NCBI GenBank assembly: GCA_937891465.1
Contig: CALAHF010000019.1
Span: 1-64,000 of the forward strand
Source of the DNA: an uncultured Verrucomicrobiales bacterium
Lineage (GTDB): Bacteria > Verrucomicrobiota > Verrucomicrobiia > Verrucomicrobiales > DEV007
Reading direction: 5' to 3'
DNA length: 64,000 nucleotides
The notes beneath the pieces were generated by a model. The model did not search any database. It was not told the origin of the DNA and saw only the letters and a program-made list of their open reading frames with translations. A program made the position numbers and the translations under genes. Below, piece after piece: positions 44,619 to 54,913 of the stretch; the first letter of the stretch is position 1; the number at the start of each line of letters is the position of its first letter.

Positions 44619-47600
44619 ATGAAAAACACATATTCCACTGGTTTTCGGCTCTTTGCGCTTTGCCTCGTCGCTGTGATTAGTTCGGCGATTCTGATCAACG
44701 CCCAGAATTCCGACGCTCCGACATCGAAACCACTGAAAGCGCTCTTGGTCGCGGGTGGTTGCTGTCACGATTACAAGGGCCAGCACGAGGCACTTTTCAA
44801 AGGCATTCAGGCACGGGCAAATATTCAGGTCGACGTATTTTGGACAGATGATAAGTCGGTGAATCCTCCCCTCCCCCTTTACGACAACCTAGACTGGGCA
44901 AAAGGCTATGACGTGATCATCCATGACGAATGTGCTGCCGGAAACAAAGACCTTAATGTCCTGCAAAATATTCTCGACGCTCACAAAACCATCCCTGCCG
45001 TGCATCTCCACTGCGCGATGCATAGCTTTCGGGGCGCAACCGACAAATGGTTCAAGCATCTCGGCCTGCAATCGAGTGGCCACGGTCCCCAGTATCCGAT
45101 AGATGTGAAATACGTCGATCCGAAACATCCCATTCTCGAAGGGTTGGAAGATTGGACCACCATTAAGGAGGAGCTTTATAATAATGTGAATGTCTTTGAT
45201 GCGAAGCCGATCGCGATGGGCACTCAGAAATACGAGCGAAAGGGCACCGCCAAAGAAGACATGGCCATCGTCGCCTGGGTAAATGAGAAACAAGGCGCGC
45301 GAAGCTTTTCCACCACGCTCGGACACAACACCGAAACCGTCGCCGACGGACGCTATCTCGATCTGGTGACACGCGGGATGCTTTGGTCGATGGACAAGCT
45401 GAACGACGAGTATCTCGGCAAAGCGTTCACGGGAAAGAATAAGGTGACGTTTTTTCCCAAGGTCGAAGCACCGAAACCAAAGCCAGTCACGATGGGCGAT
45501 GCGCCAAAAAACGCCACGCTTGTGACGATGACGGCGAGCAGCGAGGAAAAAGGGAAAAATAATTTTGCGTGGAAAGCGGTCGACGGAAATAAAGATTCCC
45601 GATGGTGTGCCGCCAACGCAAGCACGCCGCAATGGCTTCAGTTGGAATTCCAGAAACCTCAAAAGCTCTTCGGAATCGATGTGATTTGGGAAAGCACCAA
45701 CAACGCGTATCAGCACACCGTTGACTACTCGATGGATGGCAAATCATGGACGCCACTGGTTGACGCAAAAACCAACAATAAGCCCGGTGACACTTCGGCT
45801 GAGTTTGCCGCGAAAGACGCCAAATTTGTGAAGATCAATGTGACAGGTTCCAGTGCGGGCGGATGGGCCAGTATCCGTGAAGTGAATCTAAAGGGAAAAG
45901 GCATTAAAAAACTATGGCCCAAACTTGAGGGCGCTCAGGCTGCTGCGGCAAATAAAGAAGCGGAAAAAGGAAATGACCCGTATGCCAAGGAAGGCAACAT
46001 CCCGCCCAAAATCGTGAAGCTCACGCCCGAAGAGGAGAAAGCGATTTTGGATAATGTGAAAGTGCCGGACGGTTTCAATGTTTCAGTTTTTTCCGACTGG
46101 CGAAGCGCCAACTATCCGGTGTATGTCGCGGCTGCGCCAAATGGTGACCTTTATGTTTCCAGTGACGGAAACGGTTCTCTAGGTCGGGACGCGCATCGCG
46201 GACGGGTGCTGCGACTGCGCGACACCAACAACGACGGCACCGCTGATGAAGTCACAGAATTCGTCAAAGACATCGATTCTCCTCGTGGATTGATCTGGGA
46301 TCACGATAGGCTTTACCTGCTCCACCCGCCGCATATTTCCGTCTTTCACGACAAAGACGGTGACGGCGTTGCTGAGGACTCCCAGATTTTGATCGAGAAT
46401 ATCGCATTTGGTTTTGCAGACCGCCCGGCCGACCACACCACCAACGGAATCGACATGGGAATCGATGGCTGGATCTACATCGCGGGTGGCGATTTTGGTT
46501 TCATGAACGCCAAAGGAACGGATGGAACCGAACTGCAACATCGCGGTGGGGGCGTGATTCGCTTTCGTCCCGATGGTTCAGGTCTTGAGCTTTTTGCCAC
46601 GGGAACCCGGAATATTTTGGGCACACCGATCAGTCCGCTGCTTGATATTTTTGCGCGCGACAACACGAATGACGGTGGCGGTTGGGACGTCCGCTTTCAT
46701 CACTTCACCGGCCTCGAAGATCACGGCTATCCACGTCTCTACAAAAACTTCGCTGACGAACATGTTCAACCGCTGGCCGACTACGGTGGCGGATCGGGGT
46801 GTGGATCCGTTTACATTCATGAGCCGGGATTTCCTGCTGAATGGGCAAACGCTCCATTTACTTGCGACTGGGGAACCGGTGCGCTTTGGCATCATTCCGT
46901 TCAGCGAAAAGGCGCGACTTTTGAAGAGGTCACCGCACCTAAACAGTTCATCAAAATGACACGTCCGACCGATGCTGACGTCGATGGAATGAGCGCAGTT
47001 TATCAAGCGAGCTGGCGCGGTCCTGCGACGTTCAAATGGGCTGGCCCGGAAGCCGGTTACATCGTTCGTGTCACACCGAAGGGGTTCACACCCGAGCCGC
47101 TCCCCGATTACGAAAACATGTCCGATGCAGAGCTTGTTGCAGCCCTCGATTCGCCGAGCCGGATCAGAACGATGGCCGCGCAGCGCACATTGTTGCGTCG
47201 TGATGTGAATGACGAGATGACGAAAGCACTTCAGGATTTTGCAGGCAATTCTGCGAAGCCGATTGAAGCCCGGGTAGCTGCACTGTTCGCGATATCTCAA
47301 CGCGGGTTCGAAAAAAAACTGGCTGATAAAACGCTTAAAAAATTCAGCCAATTCAATCGAGATCCCGATCTTATGGCTTTCGCGATGCGCGCGTTTGGTG
47401 ACATGGCGATTGGGAATTTTCCAACTGGGCTGTTGAATCACGGCATGGGTTCAAAAATGGCATTCGAAGATCCTCGCTCTCGAGCTGAGGCTGCGATTGC
47501 TGCGGCCCGTCTCAATGCTCCGGCGTCAGGCTCCCAAATCAGTGCTTTATTAGCCGATGACGATGAAACCATTCGCCATGTTGCCTTCCAGGCACTTGCG

Positions 47601-49187
47601 AAAATCGGCGACTATAAATCCTGCCTCGCGATTCTCGGATCAGAGCCCGACGGAAAATACGCGGCCTTCGCGCTCATGCGGATGCACAATCCGGACCTCA
47701 TCGATGAACTGATTTCGCGCTTTCCTTCCGAAGAAAATACCAACGCGCGTCAACGAATCATTTCCATTCTCGCACGCCTGGCGCAACGCGAAGCTGAATG
47801 GACCGGCGACAGCTGGGGGACTCGGCCCGACACTCGCGGACCATATTACCAGCCAGAAGCCTGGGCCGAAACAGACAAAATTTTATCCACTTTGAAAGCA
47901 GCACTCGAAATCGCAAAACCTAACGAAGCCGCTTTCATCATTCGTGAAATGAGTCGAAACCGAATTCAATCAAACGATTCGCTCAATACTATTCTCTCGC
48001 TCGCGAAGAAGAATCCAAAAGTCGTCCCCGATGCCGTGAAACAACTCGCTACTGCGGAATCAATTCCGCCTGAAGGCATCGAAATTTTGCTAAAAGCCGT
48101 TCAATCCAATGGTGATGAATTCGGCTACGACACCATCGCCGATGCAGTTTCAATTCTGGCAAAGACGGACGCCAAAGAGGTCGTGACCACTTCACTTACC
48201 GCACTCGGAAAGCTTCAAGGCAACATTGCCCGCTGCGAAGGGGATCTTAAGAAGACTCAGGAAATCACAGACGAGAACAAGAAGAAGTCAGAAGGAAAAT
48301 ATGCCAAGCAGCGAATCACCGATGCCAGGAAGCGCCTCGAAAAAGCCTCACGTGGCTTTCTAAAGGCTCCCAAATTAGAAAACCATCACCTTGCGATCGA
48401 AACGACCGCGCATAAAAAACCCAGCTCGCCAGAAGGCTTTTGGGCGAATGCGGCATTGCTTGAACTCGCTTCGCGAAAAGGCGGAAGCCCTGAGTCCCGC
48501 GAACTATCTCAAAAAGCGTTGGAAACGGGGTGGCAAACTCCAGCCCAGCAGGTTGCGTTGATCGGAGCCGCCGGAACTACAAAAAACCGGACGCTCGACG
48601 AACGTATTCTCGTCGCGCTGAACTCACCCAATTCCGACGTGAAAACTGCTGCGAAACAAGCGGCCAAAGACCTCAAGCTAAAGGCGCGTCCTGAGGATAA
48701 AACGCCGAAGATCTCAACATTAGATCCAGCAAAAGCTCTCACCGCAGTCATCAAGCATAAAGGTGACGTGTCGCTCGGCGAAGCAATCTTCAAACGGGCA
48801 ACCTGCTCGGCCTGTCACACCGTGAGCCAGGATCAGCCGCAAAAAGGGCCTTACCTTGGTAACATTTTTGAGACTTACAAACGGCCCGAACTCGCCGAAG
48901 CGATCCTCAATCCTAACAAAACCATCGCCCAGGGATTTGCCACGAACCTGATCGTTCTTAAAGATGGAAAAACTCAAATGATGGGATTTGTCACCGACGA
49001 ACAAGCTGATCAAGTCACCGTGCGCGACATCGCTTCCAAAGAGCACACGTTCAAGAAGGCCGACATCAAAAAACGCGAAGAGCTGCCCATGAGCATGATG
49101 CCCCCGGGTTTGATGATGACATCCAGCGTGCACGAATTCGCGAGCTTGTTGGATTACCTTGAAAAGCTGTCGGAGAAGAAAAAGTGA
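44619..49187 (+). CDS. ThuA / F5-8C / PVC-type heme-binding protein
   Basis: A giant exported protein of 1522 residues. Modules in order: signal peptide (about 1-28), ThuA-like domain (about 38-270, LLVAGGCCHDYKGQHEA to TRGMLWSMDKL), F5/8 type C carbohydrate-binding domain (about 295-430), PVC-type sorbosone-dehydrogenase-like propeller (about 480-830, VAAAPNGDLYVSSDGNG), helical HEAT-like repeats (about 840-1100), a short Lys-rich coiled coil (about 1210-1245) and a C-terminal cytochrome with CSACH near 1395-1399. It probably oxidises a sugar and passes electrons to the heme. It is rightward, 57 bp after the DUF1501 gene. Confidence 0.9.
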   Translation: MKNTYSTGFRLFALCLVAVISSAILINAQNSDAPTSKPLKALLVAGGCCHDYKGQHEALFKGIQARANIQVDVFWTDDKSVNPPLPLYDNLDWAKGYDVIIHDECAAGNKDLNVLQNILDAHKTIPAVHLHCAMHSFRGATDKWFKHLGLQSSGHGPQYPIDVKYVDPKHPILEGLEDWTTIKEELYNNVNVFDAKPIAMGTQKYERKGTAKEDMAIVAWVNEKQGARSFSTTLGHNTETVADGRYLDLVTRGMLWSMDKLNDEYLGKAFTGKNKVTFFPKVEAPKPKPVTMGDAPKNATLVTMTASSEEKGKNNFAWKAVDGNKDSRWCAANASTPQWLQLEFQKPQKLFGIDVIWESTNNAYQHTVDYSMDGKSWTPLVDAKTNNKPGDTSAEFAAKDAKFVKINVTGSSAGGWASIREVNLKGKGIKKLWPKLEGAQAAAANKEAEKGNDPYAKEGNIPPKIVKLTPEEEKAILDNVKVPDGFNVSVFSDWRSANYPVYVAAAPNGDLYVSSDGNGSLGRDAHRGRVLRLRDTNNDGTADEVTEFVKDIDSPRGLIWDHDRLYLLHPPHISVFHDKDGDGVAEDSQILIENIAFGFADRPADHTTNGIDMGIDGWIYIAGGDFGFMNAKGTDGTELQHRGGGVIRFRPDGSGLELFATGTRNILGTPISPLLDIFARDNTNDGGGWDVRFHHFTGLEDHGYPRLYKNFADEHVQPLADYGGGSGCGSVYIHEPGFPAEWANAPFTCDWGTGALWHHSVQRKGATFEEVTAPKQFIKMTRPTDADVDGMSAVYQASWRGPATFKWAGPEAGYIVRVTPKGFTPEPLPDYENMSDAELVAALDSPSRIRTMAAQRTLLRRDVNDEMTKALQDFAGNSAKPIEARVAALFAISQRGFEKKLADKTLKKFSQFNRDPDLMAFAMRAFGDMAIGNFPTGLLNHGMGSKMAFEDPRSRAEAAIAAARLNAPASGSQISALLADDDETIRHVAFQALAKIGDYKSCLAILGSEPDGKYAAFALMRMHNPDLIDELISRFPSEENTNARQRIISILARLAQREAEWTGDSWGTRPDTRGPYYQPEAWAETDKILSTLKAALEIAKPNEAAFIIREMSRNRIQSNDSLNTILSLAKKNPKVVPDAVKQLATAESIPPEGIEILLKAVQSNGDEFGYDTIADAVSILAKTDAKEVVTTSLTALGKLQGNIARCEGDLKKTQEITDENKKKSEGKYAKQRITDARKRLEKASRGFLKAPKLENHHLAIETTAHKKPSSPEGFWANAALLELASRKGGSPESRELSQKALETGWQTPAQQVALIGAAGTTKNRTLDERILVALNSPNSDVKTAAKQAAKDLKLKARPEDKTPKISTLDPAKALTAVIKHKGDVSLGEAIFKRATCSACHTVSQDQPQKGPYLGNIFETYKRPELAEAILNPNKTIAQGFATNLIVLKDGKTQMMGFVTDEQADQVTVRDIASKEHTFKKADIKKREELPMSMMPPGLMMTSSVHEFASLLDYLEKLSEKKK

Positions 49188-49193
49188 TTCTCG

Positions 49194-49236
49194 CGAACCA
49201 ACAGAGCACGTTCGATGAACAGACCCTGTAGCTTTG
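49194..49236. repeat. 43-bp palindromic repeat R8
   Basis: A diverged unit (loops AGAGC and ACCCT, right end GTAGCTTTG) starting 6 nt after the stop of the ThuA protein gene. Confidence 0.75.
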
Positions 49237-49268
49237 TAGATCGCTCATAGGCTTTCAGAAATTGACAC

Positions 49269-49284
49269 ACTTTTTTCCGTGTCA
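49269..49284 (+). promoter_or_regulatory. Shared upstream motif before the sulfatase gene
   Basis: ACTTTTTTCCGTGTCA, part of a GACAC/GTGTC inverted repeat, 36 nt before the sulfatase start. A nearly identical stretch (51257-51274) precedes the gene at 51386; both are followed by a TCTSAGAA-like string. Function unknown. Confidence 0.4.
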
Positions 49285-49319
49285 CCCAGCCAGCTTCTCA
49301 GAAAATATTCATTCATATT

Positions 49320-51212
49320 ATGAAGCCATTCGTCCTCGCCACAATTCTGGTTCTACTCATTTCACCCACTCTTTTGGCGCAGGAAAAGTCGCAGCCTAAC
49401 ATCGTTTTCATTCTCGCTGACGATTTGGGTTGGGCGGACACGACGCTCTACGGCCATACCGATCTTTACAAAACACCGCACATCGAACGACTCGCCAAGC
49501 GAGGGATGACGTTCACGAATGCTTATTCAGCAAGCCCGCTTTGCTCTCCGACGCGATCCAGTATCCTCACTGGATTGCATCCCGCGCGAACCGGATTGAC
49601 TACGCCGAATTGTCATCTCCCACAGGTGGTTCTGCAGGCAAGTGCCCCTGCGACCGCAGTTCCCGGACAGAAATCAGTCCAACCAAATCCGGTCACGCGA
49701 CTCGATCCAAAATTCGAAACCATCGCCGAACGGCTCAAAGAAGAAGGCTATGCGACCGGCCATTTCGGAAAATGGCACCTCGGAAAAGAACCATACTCGC
49801 CACTCGAACATGGATTCGATGTCGACATTCCGCACTGGGCAGGCCCTGGGCCGGCCGGAAGTTTTGTTGCGCCTTGGAAATTTCCTGATTTCGATCCTGA
49901 CACCCCGAGTCAGCACATCGAGGACCGCATGGCTAAAGAAGCTGTTGAGTGGATGGCAGCCAACAAAGACAAGCCGTTTTTCCTAAACTATTGGATGTTC
50001 AGCGTGCACGCGCCGTTCGATGCAAAGAAGGAATTGATCGAAAAATACCGTCCGAAAATCGACCCCGCTGATCCACAGCGAAGCCCGACATATGCTGCCA
50101 TGATCGAGAGCATGGACGATGCCGTCGGCACGTTGCTAGACTCGCTCGACGAACTCAAAATCTCCGACAACACCGTGATCATCTTTTTTTCCGACAACGG
50201 TGGAAACATGTACAACGAAGTCGATGGAACCACCCCTACATCAAACGCTCCTCTTCGCGGAGGTAAAGCAAGCATGTATGAAGGCGGAGTCCGCGTCCCG
50301 ATGATCGTGAGCTGGCCTGGCAAAATCGCTCTTGGGTCTGAAAACGAAGTCTTGGTTCAAAGCTGCGATTTCTACCCAACGATTCTTTCAATGTTGGGTA
50401 AAAAGGCGAAGCCGGAACAGAAATTTGACGGCGTCGACATCACTCCGCTTTTCAAAAACGAAAGTATCGAGCGCGAGGCCATCTTCACGTATTTCCCTCA
50501 CAACCCACCGGTTCCGGATTGGGTCCCGCCATCAGTCTCCGTTCACAAAGACGACTGGAAATTGATCCGACTTTTCTTTCAGGGTGAAAATGGGGCACAT
50601 CGTTATTTGCTTTTTAATTTGGCGGATGACATCGGCGAAAAGAACAATTTGGCAGATGAAAACCCAGAGATGGTCAAAGAACTCGATGCCCTAATCGAAG
50701 GATTTCTGAACGAAACGAATGCGGTTCGACCGATCCCAAACCCGGCTTTTGATCCAGCCAAATACCGACCGGAAGACGAAGGCAAAAACCGCGTTCGCGA
50801 CCAGAAAAAACCCGCTCCGAAAAAAGCAAAGGACACCGTGGGAGGCTGGACGCCACGGGAATCAAAAGCTACGCTTAAAGACGGAATCATGACCGTCCGT
50901 GCCGCCGGAAAAAATCCGTTTCTTGGTATTGGAGCCGGAGTCAAAGGCCCCGCGACCGTAACATTCCGGATTCGCTCCAAAAACGGTGGGACCAGTAAAA
51001 TCGCCTGGGTTCCCGCTGACAAAAAGGAGCGCACCATTGCCTATGAAACGACGGGCGGCGATTGGGAGGAGATCGAATTAAAAATCCCGGCAGAGGGCAG
51101 TCTCGGAATTTTTCGGATTTATGTAGCTGCTCAAGGTCAGCCTGTGGAACTCGACTGGTTGGGGTTGAAGCCGGATAACGGCGACTCTCGGCGCTGGGAT
51201 TTCGCAAAGTGA
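49320..51212 (+). CDS. Exported type I sulfatase
   Basis: 630 residues with a signal peptide (about 1-20). Metal site DD at 34-35 ([11 protein letters not shown]). The formylglycine motif CSPTR is at 75-79 ([15 protein letters not shown]), so Cys75 is the residue converted by a formylglycine-generating enzyme; no such gene is in the window. [16 protein letters not shown] and the rest of the sulfatase fold follow to about 470. A C-terminal jelly-roll-like domain (about 510-625) is typical of planctomycete-type sulfatases. It removes sulfate from a glycan, most likely a marine or mucin-like polysaccharide; linkage specificity unknown. Confidence 0.93.
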   Translation: MKPFVLATILVLLISPTLLAQEKSQPNIVFILADDLGWADTTLYGHTDLYKTPHIERLAKRGMTFTNAYSASPLCSPTRSSILTGLHPARTGLTTPNCHLPQVVLQASAPATAVPGQKSVQPNPVTRLDPKFETIAERLKEEGYATGHFGKWHLGKEPYSPLEHGFDVDIPHWAGPGPAGSFVAPWKFPDFDPDTPSQHIEDRMAKEAVEWMAANKDKPFFLNYWMFSVHAPFDAKKELIEKYRPKIDPADPQRSPTYAAMIESMDDAVGTLLDSLDELKISDNTVIIFFSDNGGNMYNEVDGTTPTSNAPLRGGKASMYEGGVRVPMIVSWPGKIALGSENEVLVQSCDFYPTILSMLGKKAKPEQKFDGVDITPLFKNESIEREAIFTYFPHNPPVPDWVPPSVSVHKDDWKLIRLFFQGENGAHRYLLFNLADDIGEKNNLADENPEMVKELDALIEGFLNETNAVRPIPNPAFDPAKYRPEDEGKNRVRDQKKPAPKKAKDTVGGWTPRESKATLKDGIMTVRAAGKNPFLGIGAGVKGPATVTFRIRSKNGGTSKIAWVPADKKERTIAYETTGGDWEEIELKIPAEGSLGIFRIYVAAQGQPVELDWLGLKPDNGDSRRWDFAK

Positions 51213-51256
51213 TCGGGCTCTCCTAGATTTAACGCAATCGCGTCGCCAGATTTTAT

Positions 51257-51274
51257 ACTTTTTTTTCCGTGCCA
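51257..51274 (+). promoter_or_regulatory. Shared upstream motif before the DUF1080-cytochrome gene
   Basis: ACTTTTTTTTCCGTGCCA, the partner of the motif at 49269, about 110 nt before the start at 51386. The two genes may share a regulator or sigma factor. Confidence 0.35.
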
Positions 51275-51321
51275 TTTTCAGTCTGAGAATGCATTATTCG
51301 TCACTCAAAAAAGTCGCTCCA

Positions 51322-51364
51322 CGATCCAACCCTATTGGTTCGTCGAACGTACCCTGTTCGATCG
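51322..51364. repeat. 43-bp palindromic repeat R9
   Basis: A complete unit with both loops ACCCT (direct halves, CGATCCAACCCTATTGGTTC at the left). It ends 21 nt before the start codon of the DUF1080-cytochrome gene. Confidence 0.9.
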
Positions 51365-51385
51365 TTCGATCCAAAATTTAAGTTT

Positions 51386-54300
51386 ATGAAAATCCCCATC
51401 GCGCTGACATCGCTCCTATTGCTCTCTTTTATGCCGTTTACGAACGCGCAAGAAGAAGGGTTCAAACCACTTTTTAATGGAAAAAACCTCGAGGGCTGGG
51501 ATGGAAATCCTGCCTTGTGGTCGATCGTTGATGGTGTCGTCACAGGAAAAACAAAGACTCCTGAAGATCTGAAATACAACGAGTTCCTGATTTGGCGTGG
51601 CGGGAAGGTGAAGAATTTCGAGCTTAAGGCGAAGATCAAAATCGAGGGAAATAACTCGGGAATTCAATACCGAAGCAAGGAATTACCGGATGTTGGGAAG
51701 TGGGTCATCAGCGGATACCAGTGCGACGTTCATCCGACTGCGGAAAACAATGCAATGATGTATCACGAAAAAGGTCGCGGGATTATTGCAAAGAATGGGC
51801 AGGACGTGGTTGTCGATCCGGATGCAACAAAATGGCTCGTCGCAGAGCGTGATCCTGTCGCGGTAGACACCGCAAAGTGGCACGAATACACGATCATCGC
51901 GAAAGGGAATCAGCTGACTCACAAGATCGACGGCAAGTTGACTGCGCACATCATTGATCACGACAAAGCGGGTCGCTCAATGGAAGGCTTGCTTGCCTTG
52001 CAGATTCATCGCGGCCCTGCAATGACGGTGCAGATCAAAGATTTGATGCTGAAAGTGCTACCCGAGGGTGGTGGACTTTCTTTTGAAAAAACCAACATCC
52101 CGAACGACGCGCAGGTGATTGAAAAGCCTGCCGCAAAGGGCAAGAGGAAAGGTAAAGGCAAGGCTGCCCCTAAAGCGATGCCTAAGGGCAATGGGAAAGC
52201 CAGTCAGGCAAAGGCGAAAGCCAAGGCCAAAGCAAAACCCAAAAAGGCGCAGACGGTTGGACCACGGGTCGGACAAAATATCGCGACGCCGGTTGATCGT
52301 ATTAAAGCGCTTCCGGGTTTTGAAGTGGAGTTGCTCTATTCGGTTCCCGGTGGCGAACAAGGATCATGGGTTGCGCTTTGCAGTGATCCAAACGGTCGAA
52401 TTTACGCGAGTGATCAGTATGGCGATTTGTATTCTTTTGATCCACCAGCCGCAGGCAAATCTTTGAGTGCCAGTGACGTGAAAAAAGTGCCGGTCAATAT
52501 TCGTGCGATCAACGGCATGGCTTTTCATGAAGGGGCGATCTGGGCGGGGGTAAATGATTACGAAAAAAAGATCCAAAGCGGTCTTTATAAAATTTCCGAC
52601 TCTGATGGAAACGGCGAGCTCGACAAAGTGGAGATGCTGCGCGCGATCACATCTTCAGGCGATCACGGCGTTCACGCAGTTGTGCCGATTCCGGAAGGCG
52701 GATTTTATCTGATCACCGGAAACAACGCGGACCCAACTAAGTCTGAAGATTCGTCGCCCGTTGCAGCTCATTGGGCAGACGATCACCTTTTGGAACGGAT
52801 GCCAGACGGCCGTGGCCACAACCGGTCTCGCCTCGCGCCGGGTGGTATCATTTACAAAGTATCGGCGGATGGGAAAAAATTCGAAAGATTTGCGTCAGGT
52901 TTCCGCAACATCTACGGAGGCGATCTAAATCGCGATGGCGAACTTTTCACCTATGACGCGGATATGGAATACGATTTCAACACGCCGTGGTATCGCCCAA
53001 CGCGAGTGAATCACGTCCTCAGTGGCGGCGAATACGGCTGGCGAAATGGGGCAGGAAAATACCCCGAGTTTTTCCCCGACACGTTGCCCGCCACGCTTAA
53101 CATCGGTCCCGGTTCACCGACGGGAACGCGGTTTGGATACGGCGCAAAATTCCCTACGAAATATCAGGACGCGTTTTACGTTCTCGATTGGAGCTGGGGA
53201 AAATTGTATGCCGTTCACCTGAAGCCTGATGGCGCGAGTTACATGGCAACGAAGGAAGACTTCATCACCGGCGCGCCGCTTCCAATTACCGATTTGATCA
53301 TTCATCCAAAAGACGGTGGGATGTATTTTGCAATTGGCGGACGCCGCGTTCAATCGGGTCTGTATCGCGTAACCTACACTGGAGACGAGGACACAACGCC
53401 GGCTCCTTCTGCAAGTTCCACGCCATCAAAACTCGTTCAACTTCGTCGCGAACTCGAATCGTTTCACGGCAAGCAGAGTCCAGCAGCCGTGGGAAAAGCC
53501 TGGGAATATCTCGATCACAAAGATCGTCACATCAGTTGGGCAGCACGAATTATTCTTGAGCATCAGCCAGTAAGTGAGTGGGCTGAAAAGGCGTTGCGCG
53601 AGTCCGCCCCCGAAAAGCAATTGCCTGCGCTGATGACATTAGCGCGAGTCAGCGAATCGGGCCCTGCCCATCGCGCAAATGCCGGAGGGAAAATCAATGC
53701 AGAGATGCGCAATAAAATTATCGAAGCGCTTTTAAAAATCGATTACGCAAAGCTTTCTCAGCAGGAAAAACTCGTTCATCTGCGGACGCTTCAAATCGTT
53801 CTTCACCGCGCGGGCGATCCTGCCAAAGACTCCATCGACGCGTTGGTTGCTCTACTCGATCCTGCGCTTCCGGCAGATAATTTCTCCGAAAACTGGCTGC
53901 TTCTTGAAACGCTGGCTCACCTTCAAGCGCCGAATACGGCGAAGAAAGGGATGGCTTTGATCGCTGGTGCGATCGGACAGGAACAGCAAATGCAGCACGC
54001 TCGCAGCCTTCGTTTTCTGAAAACAGGGTGGACGCCTAAACTTCGCGAAGCCCAATTGAACTGGTTTTTGAGGGCCTCGAATTACAAGGGTGGTGCTAGC
54101 TTCGACAAATTCATCGAATTCATCCGCACTGATTCACTCGCGACTTTTACCGACGCTGAGAAAAAACAACACGCGGAACTCATCGCGAAAAAAGCTGAGA
54201 AAAAATCAGCCATTGAAAACGTGGGAGCAATCTTCGCCGGTCGCACTCCAAAAATGTGGACACTCGACGAGCTCAGCGCTGCCTCTAAAAAGAAGGGTGC

Positions 54301-54757
54301 GATGTCAGGGCGAGATTTTGTAAACGGTCGCAAAATGTTTTCTGCGGCTGCCTGTTACGCTTGCCACCGTTTCGAAAACGAAGGCGGCATGACCGGACCC
54401 GATTTGACCGGTTCAGGAGGCCGCTACAGTCCACATGATTTGCTCGATCAAATCATCAATCCGAGCAAAGAAATCAACGAGCAGTTTGCACCGATCGTTG
54501 TCACGAAAAATAACGGCGAAGTCGCTAGCGGAGTTGTCGTGAACTTGAACGGCGACAATGTGACTCTAAACACCGATGTTTCTAATCCGAATCAGCGTGT
54601 CAACATTGACCGCAAAGAAGTGAAGAGTCTCGAAGTTAGCAAAGTTTCTCCGATGCCTCCAATGCTTCTCAGCATGTTGACTGAAGACGAAGTCATGGAC
54701 TTGGTTGCATTCATCCTGAGCGGCGGCGACAAGAACAACGAGATGTTCAAAAAATAG
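51386..54757 (+). CDS. DUF1080 / PVC heme-binding propeller / cytochrome c protein
   Basis: 1123 residues from ATG 51386, chosen for its signal peptide (IALTSLLLLSFMPFTNA). A longer in-frame version would begin inside repeat R9. DUF1080 jelly roll (about 25-225, FKPLFNGKNLEGWDGNP), then a striking Lys/Ala/Gly-rich linker at about 246-292 (KGKRKGKGKAAPKAM and onward), a PVC-type sugar-dehydrogenase-like propeller (about 305-690), a helical region and a C-terminal cytochrome with CYACH at 990-994 and PDLTGSGGRYSPHDLLDQII. Secreted and probably oxidative on a sugar derivative. Confidence 0.9.
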   Translation: MKIPIALTSLLLLSFMPFTNAQEEGFKPLFNGKNLEGWDGNPALWSIVDGVVTGKTKTPEDLKYNEFLIWRGGKVKNFELKAKIKIEGNNSGIQYRSKELPDVGKWVISGYQCDVHPTAENNAMMYHEKGRGIIAKNGQDVVVDPDATKWLVAERDPVAVDTAKWHEYTIIAKGNQLTHKIDGKLTAHIIDHDKAGRSMEGLLALQIHRGPAMTVQIKDLMLKVLPEGGGLSFEKTNIPNDAQVIEKPAAKGKRKGKGKAAPKAMPKGNGKASQAKAKAKAKAKPKKAQTVGPRVGQNIATPVDRIKALPGFEVELLYSVPGGEQGSWVALCSDPNGRIYASDQYGDLYSFDPPAAGKSLSASDVKKVPVNIRAINGMAFHEGAIWAGVNDYEKKIQSGLYKISDSDGNGELDKVEMLRAITSSGDHGVHAVVPIPEGGFYLITGNNADPTKSEDSSPVAAHWADDHLLERMPDGRGHNRSRLAPGGIIYKVSADGKKFERFASGFRNIYGGDLNRDGELFTYDADMEYDFNTPWYRPTRVNHVLSGGEYGWRNGAGKYPEFFPDTLPATLNIGPGSPTGTRFGYGAKFPTKYQDAFYVLDWSWGKLYAVHLKPDGASYMATKEDFITGAPLPITDLIIHPKDGGMYFAIGGRRVQSGLYRVTYTGDEDTTPAPSASSTPSKLVQLRRELESFHGKQSPAAVGKAWEYLDHKDRHISWAARIILEHQPVSEWAEKALRESAPEKQLPALMTLARVSESGPAHRANAGGKINAEMRNKIIEALLKIDYAKLSQQEKLVHLRTLQIVLHRAGDPAKDSIDALVALLDPALPADNFSENWLLLETLAHLQAPNTAKKGMALIAGAIGQEQQMQHARSLRFLKTGWTPKLREAQLNWFLRASNYKGGASFDKFIEFIRTDSLATFTDAEKKQHAELIAKKAEKKSAIENVGAIFAGRTPKMWTLDELSAASKKKGAMSGRDFVNGRKMFSAAACYACHRFENEGGMTGPDLTGSGGRYSPHDLLDQIINPSKEINEQFAPIVVTKNNGEVASGVVVNLNGDNVTLNTDVSNPNQRVNIDRKEVKSLEVSKVSPMPPMLLSMLTEDEVMDLVAFILSGGDKNNEMFKK

Positions 54758-54865
54758 GGCTGACATAGAGGGGCTCGCCGGACTCGCTCACTTCCTTCAA
54801 AACCGGGACAGAGCCTCGAATACGTAATTCGCGCCCTTCTCTTTTCTGCTAGGCTACGTTTTCAA

Positions 54866-54899
54866 CCAACGGGCTCTGATTCTTGATCAGTCCCGTTGG
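54866..54899 (+). other. Long hairpin upstream of the dehydratase gene
   Basis: CCAACGGG (54866-54873) pairs with CCCGTTGG (54892-54899); inside it CTGAT pairs with ATCAG around TCTTG. The hairpin ends 14 nt before the start codon at 54914. Its layout, with CCAA and TTGG arms 34 nt apart, is close to the repeat unit (35 nt), so it may be a diverged member of that family or an independent regulatory hairpin. Confidence 0.5.
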
Positions 54900-54913
54900 G
54901 TGGTCGACGTGTT

